From Sordariomycetes sp. S80-01Y (Eukaryota; Ascomycota; Sordariomycetes): 64,000 bases of DNA. The DNA lies in assembly GCA_037042185.1 (NCBI GenBank), contig JAXQJY010000033.1, forward strand, positions 930,001 through 994,000. Reading direction: 5' to 3'. A program made the translations under genes and the position numbers. Below are positions 53,379 through 64,000 of this stretch, in pieces (within the stretch, counting starts at the first letter, position 1; every line of letters starts with the position of its first letter). The notes beneath the pieces are model-generated. The model worked only from the letters and a program-made list of their open reading frames with translations, searched no databases and was not told where the DNA came from.

Positions 53379-54164
53379 CCTGGCGCGGGCGGTGCGCGGT
53401 GGGTAGGATGGGGTGTGAGCTCGTCGGCGAGGTGATGGTGGGAAGAGAAATTGCTGACTGACGTTGAAAGGCGAAGTGACAGTTCAACCGTGACGGTAGA
53501 CATGTGGATCGCTTCACTGTGCCGTGTACTCACAGAATAAAAGGAATCCTCCGAGACAACAGACATCATAAGCCGAGATTCCGAGTTAAAATGTTCCGCA
53601 TTCATGATTTGTTTGATTCCTCGGTCTTTTCAGAACCAATTCCTAGAAGACAAGAGGGGAGCATTCGCACGAGATCTGGAGTCCACCTGCTAGGCTACTA
53701 ACACTTGCTGGTGTGAGCTCGCCGACCACCAGTTATGGACGCAACATCTCAGAAGCTTTGACGGCTGAAAGTCCGTCGGGCAAAGCGGAAGCCAGCCGAG
53801 ACAGTGGAAGTCAACAACGGGATATTGGTAGTATGGGCTTGTCACCTCATGTTAATCTCGGTAACCACCGAATGAACGGAGTCAACCGATCTTAAAATCC
53901 GTTGACTTCCTCAGATGGGAGCCAAAGTCCATCTCAATTACAAACAATCTATCGCAAAACACCTAAGTAGCGGGCTGTCCACCAACCCGCTTTTCGCCCG
54001 GCGCTGTCTCTGTATCGCTCAAAGGGTACGAGAGCCAGTCTATGACCAGTCTAATGCATATATGGCGCTATATCTTCTTGATTGTTCGTCACATGCATCA
54101 TCTAGTAACCGCTGGCATGGCTCATCTCAGCGCATCTTCTCTCCACCTTCTATTGGCGCAGCCA
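53379..54164. other. Intergenic
   Basis: Upstream of TFIIE beta and downstream of cytochrome b5. No gene, RNA or notable repeat recognised. Confidence 0.5.
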
Positions 54165-54699
54165 TTACGAGGATTGCTGCTCTTGCATGTAGTTGTAGGC
54201 GAAGTAAGCGGCGAGACCGCCAATGAGGATGACAGCGTAGACCGCGATGCCGCCGGTGGTCTGGTCGGCCTTGTTGTTCGAGGTCGAGGAGTTGACGGCG
54301 GGGGACTTGGGGACGGGGTCGTTGGCCTGTGGGGATGTTAGCTTGTTGATTCTAGTTTGAGCCTTGCTTCATCGTATACGTACACCGCGCTTCAAGTTAC
54401 CGACGAGGAGCTGGTCCAGGGTCTCGCGCGCCTCGTCGCTGTGGCCGACATCCTCGAAAGCCTCGGTGGCATCCTGACCAGCAACGTCGAGCATAACCTC
54501 CTCACCACCGCTGTCGCAAGGGTTAGCCAGATAGTCCACCTCAGAGAGACAAATAAACCTCTTGCGAAGCTTGGGGGACGTACGGGTGCTCGTCAATGAA
54601 CTTGGTCGCATCGTAGACCTTATCGTGGATCACCATGAAGACGTCCTTCTTGGTGTTGTGCTCGGCAACATCCTGGTAGGTGTACTCCTTGGTAGCCAT
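54165..54699 (-). CDS. cyb5: Cytochrome b5, ER tail-anchored
   Basis: Haem electron carrier serving desaturases, sterol enzymes and P450s on the ER. Three exons on the minus strand: 54699-54584, 54510-54384 and 54326-54165, giving 134 residues. The haem domain begins [20 protein letters not shown]; the first haem-ligand His lies in DEHPGG, split by intron 1, and the second in [11 protein letters not shown] short linker rich in Ser, Thr and Asn ([14 protein letters not shown]) leads to one membrane segment ([20 protein letters not shown]) and a brief polar tail, the layout of a tail-anchored protein. All key residues are present. Confidence 0.96.
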
Positions 54700-55888
54700 T
54701 TTGACGATTGTGTGAGAGTCGCGGGGTTTCGAGCAAGGTGCTATGGATGTTGAGAGGCTGCGATCAAGACGTTATCGGCGAAGCGAGACTGCTGGATGGA
54801 TTGTGGGTGGAGGTGGGAGGTCCTGAGCGGTCTGTCCTGTGGAAAAGTCCAGCGAGTCGTGAAGAAGGGGTCTTTTTTGGCAGCCGCCAATTTTGAGGGC
54901 ATTCGCACACGCTCTTAGCTCGATATCGCAGTTTACCCTGTGTGGGATTCCGACAGTGCTACAAGCCCATACAGAGGGTCTTCAATGTCGAGAAAAGACC
55001 TGGAATGCTCGTCGCACGGCAGAATCGAGATGATGGCTTGCGAGGATTTATGATACTCATCCCCCAGGTTCGATCTGTACTTAAGGTGTTCCTCTCTCAG
55101 AGTAAGCTCGACGTGCGTTATCTCGAAGGAGTAGCTCCTCCGTCAGCCATCGCAAGCAGCTGCCCAAGGACAGGACTGGCAGCAAGACGCAAAAGTCTTC
55201 CAACGGGACTCGAGGCACTGCCAGCTCATCCCATCCAGTGCCGTAGTGACATCCATACTCCTCCTTGAAGTCTTCATACATCGCGATTTCCCCTTACACC
55301 AACCAGGAAAGCCGTCCCGCCTGGTGCCAATTCCCCGCCACACCCGACTAGTGTAGAAACACGCCGAACAATCTCCATGACTGCGTGTTAATCTCGGCGC
55401 TTTGTTTCCCTCTTGACCAAAATCTGGCCACCAGCATCTGGTGTCATGTTTTTGGCAACGCAACCGACTCCTAGTCCGTCGTACAGCCAATCACTGCATT
55501 CGAAATTACTGAAGAGAACACCTCATTGGTTTGCTCCTGAACATTGGGACGAGGAACGGGGCAACGGGGGAAATTGTTATCCTACGGCTGATGAACCGCC
55601 GGCCGAGGCTCTAATTGTTGAGATCCGGTAGATGAGAAGCGTGACGAGTCTTAGCATAGTTACATAGTACTAGCAGTGCTGGGGCGGGAGCCCAATGTCT
55701 CGATGACGACGTTGCTTGCGAGGCCTGAATGCTTAGCGCTTTGCGGGGTCGGCTATCTGATTGCATGGAAGGTGTCCATCCCTCGCGTCTACATGTGATT
55801 CCGGACATCCCTTGATTTGCTTGCTAGAAAGTTCTGTATGTAAGGCATACCGTCCGGTTCGCTCCAAATATGCATGATCAAAGCACCT
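54700..55888. other. Intergenic, 1.2 kb
   Basis: Promoter of cytochrome b5 and 3' side of the capping-protein gene. Reading frames near 55143-55490 are short and Cys/Trp/Arg-rich in a way typical of noncoding frames. Nothing else seen. Confidence 0.5.
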
Positions 55889-57014
55889 CTACCTCTTGGA
55901 GCTTCCCCCACCAATGTCCTGGCCCAGACGATACCCGGTTACCTTATCCCACTCAATCTTCTGTCTCGTCACGGGCAACTGCCGCCTCAGACCCTTGAAA
56001 GCACCTTCACTCAGGCTGACAAAGCCCTTGTTCAGTTCTTCCTGATATTTTTTCTCCGCCGTTGAGATTTCTTTGGCGATGCCGGCGCCTGTCCCAGAGG
56101 AGACGGTTGCGCTCACGCCTTTGTTGGTGAGGAGGCGGACGTTGCCGTCTTCATAATAGTGAACGTCGACCTTTACGGAGCCCTCGAGCTCGCCGGATGA
56201 GGGGTCGAAGATATAGAGGGACCTCCAGCGTCCGTTCCTGCGTTCATCAGCATTGAAAGGGTAGAGTCGTCGCGACAGAACTCACCAGAAGTTGTTTGGG
56301 CTGTACTTGTTGGCCACAATGACTGCGGCGACCTTGCTATCAGACTCAATGGGGTAAACACCCAATGCAGCGTTAGGGTAGTGCTCCTTCACGTATGTTT
56401 CCAAGCTCTTCAGCGTCGACTTGCTGGAGGGGCGTCAGCTAATGCCTCTCTGTCAACACTTGGTTTCTTACACAAGGTCTGCTTGGGCGCCTTCAATGAC
56501 ATGACTTTGCACGGCACTGGCGGTCTGTGACGTATCAACACCTGTACTCAACCTCGCCCGTGCGTCCGTACCTGTGTCGTATGATCGAACTCGAAACTGG
56601 AAGAGCTCCCAACGTCGTAATACCGTCCGTCTCCCAGCGAATTGTGCGAGCTAATGACAACCTGGACCCACAGCGTCAGTATTTCCATCCATTTCTTGAT
56701 ACCCGAGTATTTCTCACAGGCTGACTGCTCCCTGGCAACTTCACCGTGGCGAACTGCTCCTCGTTGTACTTCTCGAACGCAGGCCCCAGTTGCTCGACGA
56801 GTTCGGGCTCGGACAGAGTAAGTTGCTTGATGTCTAGTCATTTATTCGTCAATTCAATCATTCGTATGGGCCGAGCTAATGTTTCGTACCGGCGACAACG
56901 TCGTTGAGCTAACTATCGTGAGCTTGGTTCTTCGATTTGGAGCTTAGGGGGACAACATACCTCGCCCGGTGGCGCGCCCTCCACGAAGGCAGAGACCGCC
57001 TCCAAGTTCGACAT
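55889..57014 (-). CDS. cap1: F-actin capping protein subunit alpha
   Basis: Caps barbed ends of actin filaments as a heterodimer with the beta subunit. Seven exons on the minus strand: 57014-56961, 56908-56890 (only 19 nt), 56833-56718, 56661-56572, 56524-56472, 56423-56286 and 56237-55889, summing to 272 residues, the normal size. Joined, the protein reads MSNLEAVSAFVEGAPPGELN, QFATVKLPGSSQPVVISSHN, YYDVGSSSSFEFDHTTQ, TLKSLETYVKEHYPNAALGV, KYSPNNFWNGRWRSLYIFDP and VHYYEDGNVRLLTNKGVS, ending with the C-terminal tentacle that binds actin. The many small exons match the intron-rich pattern of this gene in other fungi. All splice sites are GT-AG. Confidence 0.93.
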
Positions 57015-57435
57015 CGTGTGGGTTGTCTGAGCTGATGATTTAATTGCAACGGGCGTGGTCGAGAAGCGTTGATTGCCGAGAGCTTGTCGGATGTTGACGG
57101 TCGAGGCGCTGTTGTGGAGAGACTTGGGATCCTAATGGGCGGGGCACCTGACGCGCACGGCGGAGGGGCGTCTCTACAGTACAGATGTACTTCGGAATAA
57201 CTGCAACCCATTCACAATTGCACGTACTCTCTTAACTGGCGAACGGCCACTCGTCTCCTTTCTCGAGCTTGAATCAGATTTGCGACCACCGTAGGCATAT
57301 ATAGGCTCACTTCCATGCGCACAACGCACATAAACGTTCATTGATTATTTGGCTGTCTTTAATTCTTCTAATGGCTGTCGGATATCTGAAGCGATAATAC
57401 CACCGGCAAGCCTCCCATCGCCTTCATCATGTCCG
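57015..57435. other. Intergenic, promoter of cap1 and 3' region of BCKDH E1 beta
   Basis: Short gene-free stretch. No notable motif beyond AT-rich sequence near 57330. Confidence 0.5.
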
Positions 57436-58691
57436 CTAATAGCTCAAAGAAGTCTTCATGCTGTCGTAGATCCCTGTTGAAGGTCAGAGTCAGTAAAAGG
57501 TTTCCGAAGACAAGAAAGGCGAGGCTTACTTGTGATATCAGGCAATGAGTATTTCTCGTATAGTAAAGGGTTGTTAATGCTCCACCCAGCCACTCTCGAC
57601 ACCGGTGCCTCCAAGCGAATGAAGGTTTCAGGGTCTTCCTGGATGCAAGATGCGACTTCAGCACCGACGCCGGCGTTCACCATCGACTCATGGACGACGA
57701 CAACACGCCCCGTCTTGCGGACGCTGTTGAAGACCGTCTCCTTATCCCACGGGTATACCGTCCGAAGATCGATGAGCTCAGCTGAGATGCCAAGATCCTT
57801 CTCAGCAGCGTTGATGGCTGCGAAGCAGTTGTACATCGGTTGGCCGTATGAGATAACTGTGATATCTTTGCCCTCCTTGACGACTTCTGCCTTCGATAAC
57901 GGCAGCTCATACGCACCTACGGGCACCTGCTCAACCGCAGCACGGTAGAGGATCTTGGGCTCCATGAAGATGACGGGGTCATTGCACCGAATTGATGCCA
58001 GAAGTAAACCCTTCGCCTGGGCCGGTGAACGAGGCACGACAACTCGCAGACCCGGGACGTGGGTGAATAGCGCCTCGGGAGACTGCGAGTGGTAAAGCGC
58101 TCCGTGGCCAACACCACCACAAGGCATGCGCACCGTCAGCCCTCCCGCGTTCCGGCCACAGGCTCCGTCACGGTACCTGTACTTCGCAGCCTCATTGACA
58201 ATTTGATCGAATGCCGGAAAGACGTAATCCGCAAACTGAATTTCGGCAACCGGTCTCATACCCGCCGCCGCCAGACCCACGCCGAAACCAACAATGGCAC
58301 CCTCATTCAACGGCGTATTGAACACACGCTCGGTTCCATGTGTTTCTGCCAATTTCATAGTACACCTGAACACACCTCCAAAAGCCACATCCTCGCCGAA
58401 TACCAACACCGAGTCGTCCTCGGCGAGGGCGATATTCATTGCGTCACCGACGGCTTGGAAGAGGTTCATCTTCTGTGTTGGGCCATTGCGGATCTCTGCG
58501 GGTAGCTCGGTACTGCTGAGGGCAGCCTGTGGCGTCTGTGCAAGTAGAGGGTTGTTAATGTAGTCGATGGGAAGATTGAGCCGGGCGTTCGGGGGATGGG
58601 AAGAGTAGCATCTTGCTGTCGGGATGGCGATTCGTGCTGCGGAGGGGAGCTGGAGGACTCTCCTTAGTTGGCGAAGCGTTGTCGTTCTCAT
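57436..58691 (-). CDS. Branched-chain 2-oxoacid dehydrogenase E1 subunit beta, mitochondrial
   Basis: Beta half of the thiamine-diphosphate-dependent E1 that decarboxylates the 2-oxo acids of Leu, Ile and Val. Two exons: 58691-57530 and 57473-57436, giving 399 residues. A 56-nt intron just before the end was inferred because the unspliced frame gives an atypical C terminus, while splicing gives DITRIYDSMKTSLSY, the usual ending. The first 30 residues (MRTTTLRQLRRVLQLPSAAR) form an Arg-rich mitochondrial presequence. Core motifs: KMNLFQAVGDAMNIALAEDD, VFGEDVAFGGVFRCT, NTPLNEGAIVGFGVGLAAAG, VAEIQFADYVFPAFDQIVNE, RMPCGGVGHGALYHSQSPEA and the C-terminal domain VVVVHESMVNAGVGAEVAS. GGVFRCT separates it from pyruvate dehydrogenase beta. 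Confidence 0.93.
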
Positions 58692-59126
58692 AGTCGTCTA
58701 TTGTGATGATCTTGATCCAGATTGACACAGTACGAAAGAGATGAAAAGATGAAGGAGCAATTGTTCCCCAAACCGAATGGACAATTGCCCTCGAGGTTCG
58801 AGTTCTAAAGCTCGGCTTGCGGCGGCCCATCGCGGGGTAGCCCACCGCTGGCTTGAGCCGCTGACACCCTGCGCCAAGTTCGGCCCAGCGATAAGATTGT
58901 TGCCCTACCAACAACCGTCGCATCGCAAGATCCCTGTTCAAACAAACCAAGCGTGGAAATTGGAGATCCTAAGCCTGCACAGCCAGATCGATGACGCGAG
59001 AGGCCTCGTGTTCAATTGATGGTAGTTTTCTCCATTCATACATCTTGCTCCCTAGCTGCCACGATGCTCTGAGACACGACTTTGCATTCCTGTGGTATAC
59101 GACTTTTGGATGAAGTACGAGAGATA
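58692..59126. other. Divergent promoter region
   Basis: Separates the E1 beta gene from the GH5_9 glucanase gene. No coding content seen. Confidence 0.5.
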
Positions 59127-61232
59127 ATGGCCCGCCGGAATTCTTCATCACGACCTGAAGACAGGCGACGGTCACGACAACACGATACATCGGGAAGGAA
59201 TCAGCACAGAAAGAAGCGCTCTCGGGATCAACGGCCGAACACGGGAACAGACGAGAGCAGAGGCGACAGTTCACATGCGCTATCCAGCGAGGCGTTAGCC
59301 CAACTCGAAAGGCGAAACCAACGAGACAAGCGCAAAGCGGAAAGAACAAGAAGAGCGAGCCGAGGGGCAAACTACCACGAAGTTGAACAATCGCCGAGAC
59401 GCGAGCGAGAACGAACCCGCGACCATGATCGCGAACGACGTAGAGAGCGGACAGCGGATGCACCAAGGGAGAAACCGCGAGTTGCTGGCAAGGACGGCAA
59501 GAAACGACGAGTTGTTAGCGGCGCCATCATGGAAGAAGGCCGGGCGAGAGGAAGTGGACTCAGAGGAGGGCGAGGCGAGGAGCATCGCTGGAGTGAACAG
59601 AGCTTGGACAAGGAGGACTATTACCATCGACCAAAGGCGAAGAAAGGGTTCTTCAAGAAGAACAGGAAGTGGGTCATTCTAGCCGTCGTTTCGGTCCTCT
59701 TGATAATCATTATTGCCGTTGCGGTAGCGGTGAGCCAGAAGAAAAAAGGGGGTGGCGATGACTCGGGTTCGTCAAATTTGGATGGTCAGGACAGAAGTAA
59801 TATTCCCGACGAGTGGAAGAACACATTCCTCGACCCGTGGACATGGGAGACTACCGAAGACTTCAATACGACATTTACGGCTGAGATGATAGGGGATCTG
59901 CCTGTTATGGGCTTGAACACGGACTGGGACGACTCGAAGAGGGCGAACGACAAGGTGCCTCCGCTTAATGAGCCTTGGGGTGATTATGCGAAGAAGCCCG
60001 CACGGGGAGTTAACCTGGGAGGATGGCTTTCCCTCGAACCTTTTATCACCCCTTCGATGTTCGACTATGCCAGCGATAAGGGTGTCATCGACGAATGGAA
60101 CCTTTGCCTACAACTGGGCCACTCAAAGTCCGAGCGACTCGAGAAACACTACGCCGAGTTTATCACCGAAGATGACTTCAAGGCCATTGCAGACGCAGGG
60201 CTCGACCATATTCGCATCCCCTTCTCATACTGGGCTGTTGAGATCTACGACGAAGACCCATATCTGTGGCGAACATCTTGGCGATATCTCCTCCGAGGTA
60301 TCGAATGGGCCAGGAAGTACGGTCTTCGGGTCAAACTTGATATCCACGGTCTCCCCGGCAGCCAGAATGGCTGGAACCACAGTGGCCGCTACGGAGCCAT
60401 AGGATGGCTCAACGGCACTGATGGCGAACTCAACGGGGAGCGGTCCCTAGACATCCACGACCGGCTTTCGAAATTCTTCTCACAAGATCGATACAAGAAC
60501 GTCATCTCCCACTACGGCCTCGCCAACGAGCCCAAGATGACAGATCTCAAAGCTAGCGATGTCATCGCGTGGACGGAGAAGGCTTACAAAACCATTCGCG
60601 ACAACGGTGTCAAGGCTCTCGCTGTCTTCGGCGACGGCTTCATGGGTCTCGAGAACTGGCAGGGGAAAATGACGGGCTACGACGACATGGTCCTTGACGT
60701 TCATCAATATGTCATTTTCAACAACGACCAGATCGCGTTCTCCCACACCAAAAAGGTCGAGTATGCATGCAAGGGCTGGACAGACCAGGCCGAACTAAGT
60801 CTCGACACCTCGACCGGGTACGGTCCGACGCTTTTTGCGGAATGGTCCCAAGCAGACACGGATTGCCAGCCACTTCTGAACCACGGCTTCAGTGGTGCGC
60901 GCTGGGACGGCACCCTCGCGTCTGTCGACGAACCCAAGTGTCCCGAGAAAGATGACTCCTGCTCCTGCTCCCAACCCAATGAAGACCCAAGCAACTTTAG
61001 CGACGAGTACAAGAAGTTTCTACAAATGTTTGCGGAAGCGCAGATGCACAGCTTCGAGAAGGGCTGGGGATGGTGGTATTGGACTTGGAAAACCGAGAAC
61101 GCGCCGCTCTGGAGCTACAAATGGGGGCTGCAAGCCAACATCCTGCCCGAGAAGGCATATGAGAGGAGTTTCAACTGTGATATGGACGATATCCCGGACT
61201 TTGAGAAGGAAGGGCTGGAGGAGAACATCTGA
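59127..61232 (+). CDS. exgD: GH5_9 exo-1,3-beta-glucanase, type II membrane protein (ExgD type)
   Basis: Cell-surface beta-glucan remodelling enzyme. Single exon of 701 residues from ATG 59127; the frame is open further upstream but the earlier start adds nothing conserved. Residues 1-181 are a highly charged, cytosolic-side domain full of Arg, Glu and Asp (for example RERERTRDHDRERRRERTA). One membrane anchor lies at about 182-204 (WVILAVVSVLLIIIIAVAVA). The GH5_9 domain follows: GVNLGGWLSLEPFITPSMFD, AGLDHIRIPFSYWAVEIYDE, YGLRVKLDIHGLPGSQNGWN, HYGLANEPKM (acid/base Glu) and PTLFAEWSQADTDC (nucleophile Glu), with YTWKTENAPLW-like segment YWTWKTENAPLWSYKWGLQA near the end. Layout matches fungal ExgD proteins closely. 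Confidence 0.94.
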   Translation: MARRNSSSRPEDRRRSRQHDTSGRNQHRKKRSRDQRPNTGTDESRGDSSHALSSEALAQLERRNQRDKRKAERTRRASRGANYHEVEQSPRRERERTRDHDRERRRERTADAPREKPRVAGKDGKKRRVVSGAIMEEGRARGSGLRGGRGEEHRWSEQSLDKEDYYHRPKAKKGFFKKNRKWVILAVVSVLLIIIIAVAVAVSQKKKGGGDDSGSSNLDGQDRSNIPDEWKNTFLDPWTWETTEDFNTTFTAEMIGDLPVMGLNTDWDDSKRANDKVPPLNEPWGDYAKKPARGVNLGGWLSLEPFITPSMFDYASDKGVIDEWNLCLQLGHSKSERLEKHYAEFITEDDFKAIADAGLDHIRIPFSYWAVEIYDEDPYLWRTSWRYLLRGIEWARKYGLRVKLDIHGLPGSQNGWNHSGRYGAIGWLNGTDGELNGERSLDIHDRLSKFFSQDRYKNVISHYGLANEPKMTDLKASDVIAWTEKAYKTIRDNGVKALAVFGDGFMGLENWQGKMTGYDDMVLDVHQYVIFNNDQIAFSHTKKVEYACKGWTDQAELSLDTSTGYGPTLFAEWSQADTDCQPLLNHGFSGARWDGTLASVDEPKCPEKDDSCSCSQPNEDPSNFSDEYKKFLQMFAEAQMHSFEKGWGWWYWTWKTENAPLWSYKWGLQANILPEKAYERSFNCDMDDIPDFEKEGLEENI

Positions 61233-62064
61233 TTGTCCAAGGAGCGGCGTGTATGTACTGTTTGGCTTGGAGGCTGCATGTTTGGCGTTCGTGATTTGGA
61301 TAAGCCATGCGCATTACTCGGTTTTGGGATTTTACTGCAATAGATAGAGAGCGACTAGAATACACCAGATCAATTCTTCACCGTTCGGGATTTGTGGCTC
61401 GGTCAGCGATCCATGCGGCAGTTCGGCACCTCCCGAACATCTCACATTACCGACTCATCTCCGGTCTGGGATCGCTGCTACATCATCATAACGTTATCAC
61501 ATTCAAACAGTCATGTCAACACCACAAATTCTTACCTCAGCAACAATGGTCCGTGGAGATGAGGATCAACCCTGCTGCTCTCGATCAGAATGTTAGTACT
61601 CAAGGCTCGCGTTCATCGTATGTCCGGGGACAAAGCTACTGCTGTGCAAGAACCGATGCCGTTACTGCCGTCATCGACCGCGCCCGGGGAGACTGCAGGG
61701 CTTAACACCGTAAAGTACCTTAGCCGCTCTCGGCGAGTATCGACCCATACTCCAGTACCCAGCTTTCTTTTTTTTTTTTCTCTCTCATTTGCTTTGGCAT
61801 CTTGCTCGTTCTAGCTTGTGTAATATAACGTGTAAATTACAAACCGGCGTCTCTCTTTTTCTTTACGAAGTCCGCGTTTTGCTCGCAGCTGCGAAGACTC
61901 GTCAAAAGCCGGATTGTTCCCAGGAGATAAGAACCTGCGTAATACCTCGTTCATCCCATTTGAGATCAACCGTCCTTAAGCACCCCAACCCAAGTCTTCG
62001 CCTTAGCGACTTAATTTCCCACTCGTCTCTAAAGAAGCTCACCAATAATCTCCGGAGGGACAGA
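61233..62064. other. Intergenic, promoter and leader of the MFS gene
   Basis: No gene recognised. A 12-base T run (61768-61779) followed by CTCTCTC lies about 290 bases before the MFS start, a pyrimidine tract common before fungal transcription starts. Confidence 0.5.
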
Positions 62065-64000
62065 ATGGAAAAGGACGTTGAGCGAGAGGCCCATCGGTCT
62101 CCGGCTCAGGAGGACGGTCAGCGCTTCGAATCGATCCAGCCTACGGGGCCTAGAGGAGCCGACCTAGGAAGGCCGCTGTCGAGTGCAAGCTCAGCTACTC
62201 GGAGCCAAATTGCGAGGATCCGATCGCAAAATGGATATGGCATCAGCGATGAGGCCAATGACCACGAAGAGTCGCCAACTGAAGAGAACGGCGTTTCTGA
62301 GAAGGATCCTTTCGAGGTTGGATGGGATGGGGGCGACAGCGACCCTATGTGCCCGAGGAGCTTCACCACCGCGCGAAAGTGGATGATTACTCTTATTGTG
62401 TCGTTTTGTAGCTTCTGCGTGTGAGTGTGATCTCGGCAGTGTCAAATGAAGTGGAAGCTTACAGTAGGCAGGACTTGCGCCAGTTCGATATACACATCAA
62501 CATACCAGCAGATGGAGTCGGAGTTCGGGAACTCGAGGATCGTCTCAATCCTCGGGTTGTCGACTTTTGTTCTGGGCATCGCCTTCGGCCCCATGTTCTT
62601 CAGCCCCCTGAGTGAATTCTATGGCCGCCGGCCAATCTACCTTGTGGCTTGGACCATGTATGTGATTTGGATCATCCCACAGGCGGTCGCCCAGAACATC
62701 CAGACGATGATCGTCACCCGCTTCCTGGACGGATTTGCTGGAAGCACCTTCTTGGCCGTTTCCGGTGGCACCGTGGGGGACTTGTTCGCCAGGAACGAAC
62801 TACAGTATCCGATGCAAATCTTTACAATTGCGCCATTCATCGGTCCGTGTGCGGGGCCTTTGATCGGAGGATTCATAAATTACAACGTTGAATGGCGGTG
62901 GACATATTATGTTCTGATCATCTGGAGCTTTGGCCTTCTCATGGCCATTATCTTCCTGGTGCCTGAGACATACCGTAAGCCACTGAGGGGGGTAACAATG
63001 AAGTGACGAGCTGACGAGCATATCCAGATCCGATCATCCTGAAGAAGAAAGCGAAAAAGCTTCGGAAGGAGACAGGCGAGCCAAGACATCGAGCCGCGTG
63101 CGAAAAGGCAGAGAAGTCAGTGGCTGGTGCTGTTGGGCAGTCCCTCCTGCGTCCCTTTCAGCTCCTCATCTTTGAGCCCATGTGCTTGAATCTCTGCATA
63201 TTCTCTGCCCTCTTACTTGGAATTCTTTATCTATTCTTCGGGGCTTTCCCGCTGGTTTTCACGACACACCACAACTTCAACCTCTGGCAAGTCGGGCTCT
63301 CTTTCCTAGGAATCGGTGTTGGTCTCTTGACTGGTCTGGCCACCGATCCCTTGTGGCACCGCATTCGCGACCGCCTGACTAGCAAATTGGAGGCAGAAAC
63401 AGGGACTCAGGGTGCGAGCGAGCCAGAGTTCCGTCTGCCCCCCGCCATCGTCGGTGCTCTGCTCGTGCCTACTGGTCTCTTCATTTTCGCATGGACGACT
63501 TACAGCTCTGTGCACTGGATAGTGCCCATCATTGGGTCGGCCATATTTGGATCCGGGTAAGTTGGTTTCTTGCAGTCTATCCCTGCCAGCCTTGCACCAC
63601 ATATACCTGCTGAGTGCCCGATCGTTCATCGTAAGGGTCGGCAGTCTGCGATCGCCCCGGGCCGCAAGCCATGCTCTGGGCCCTGAGATCTCAAGTGATA
63701 GCTCAAATCCGAACTGGGGCTGGACGTGATCTTTGGGTAGTTTTGCATGAGCGATGCATGGCGTTGGGGGTCCCTTTAGTCACAGCTTTGTCAGGCAAGA
63801 CTTAACGCTGGCTGCATGCTCAGCTTTTCATCGACGAGCAGCTGACCACCTTGTTTCAGGAACATTTTAGTATTCACCGGCATCTTCACCTTCTTGGTAA
63901 GTCACTCAGCATCATGCTGCAAGCGAAGAGTGGTACTGATGAGATCGAAAAGGTGGACGCATATCCGCAGTATGCAGCGAGCGCACTTGCTGCCAACGCT
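62065..64000 (+). CDS. MFS multidrug/polyamine transporter (DHA1), partial at the window end
   Basis: Proton-coupled drug or polyamine exporter of the plasma membrane. Exons 62065-62420, 62472-62974, 63028-63556, 63860-63896 and 63953 onward, cut at 64000 after 491 codons. The N terminus (about 105 residues) is cytosolic and Ser/Glu-rich. Membrane segments begin at MITLIVSFCSFCVTCASSIY. The loop motif FYGRRPIY, the segment RFLDGFAGSTFLAVSGGTVG and the motif-C region IAPFIGPCAGPLIGGFI mark the 12-TM DHA1 family (Flu1/Tpo-like). The final exons read NILVFTGIFTFLVDAYPQYA, the usual TM11 approach. The third intron, 303 nt, is long for this window. Substrate is not predictable. About 40-60 residues are missing beyond the edge, judged from family length. 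Confidence 0.9.

Noticed and set aside
1-64000. tRNA, 5S rRNA, CRISPR arrays, transposons and virus-like elements.
   Set aside because: Read through for T-loop-like sequence, long direct or inverted repeats and transposase or polymerase motifs; none was convincing. A tRNA scan and a repeat search would be needed to exclude them fully.

Overview
The window is nuclear DNA of a filamentous ascomycete, most likely a Sordariomycete (Hypocreales/Glomerellales level; genus not resolved). The signs are genes split by 45-80 nt GT-AG introns, Zn2Cys6 and Ndt80-type regulators, an HsbA-like secreted protein, an assimilatory NAD(P)H nitrite reductase with a C-terminal Rieske domain and a GH5_9 type II membrane exo-glucanase. 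I rebuilt exon structures by hand from splice sites; in every multi-exon gene the exon lengths sum to an intact reading frame, apart from one pseudogene.

0.7-12.3 kb: an N-acetylglucosamine (GlcNAc) catabolic cluster. It holds GlcNAc-6-P deacetylase (dac1), an Ndt80-like transcription factor (RON1 type), glucosamine-6-P deaminase (dam1) and a divergent hexokinase that fits a GlcNAc kinase (hxk3). Together they would turn GlcNAc into fructose-6-P: kinase, deacetylase, deaminase, with the regulator embedded. The GlcNAc transporter and the GH3 N-acetylglucosaminidase that accompany this cluster in other fungi are not in the window and may lie beyond the left edge.

13.4-19.6 kb: an HsbA-like secreted protein, a P-loop kinase-like gene broken by one in-frame stop, a six-BRCT Brc1/Rtt107 scaffold and ESCRT-II Vps25. 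20.4-23.9 kb: nitrite reductase with a promoter carrying one NirA/NIT4-type site and four GATA sites. 24.5-35 kb: a Zn2Cys6 factor, then an intracellular YicI-type GH31 alpha-xylosidase divergent from a secreted GH3 hydrolase (possible xyloglucan module with GGCTAA motifs between), and an agmatine-deiminase-family enzyme.

35.5-43 kb: a second Zn2Cys6 factor, Rxt2 (Rpd3L deacetylase complex), Opi3 phospholipid methyltransferase and Lsb5 (VHS-GAT). 43-48.4 kb is a 5.5 kb gene-free stretch in front of a four-finger C2H2 factor. 51.4-64 kb: a DsbA/FrnE-like oxidoreductase, TFIIE beta, cytochrome b5, F-actin capping protein alpha, branched-chain keto acid dehydrogenase E1 beta, GH5_9 glucanase, and an MFS drug transporter cut by the right edge. 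No RNA genes, transposons, virus-like elements or CRISPR arrays were recognised.
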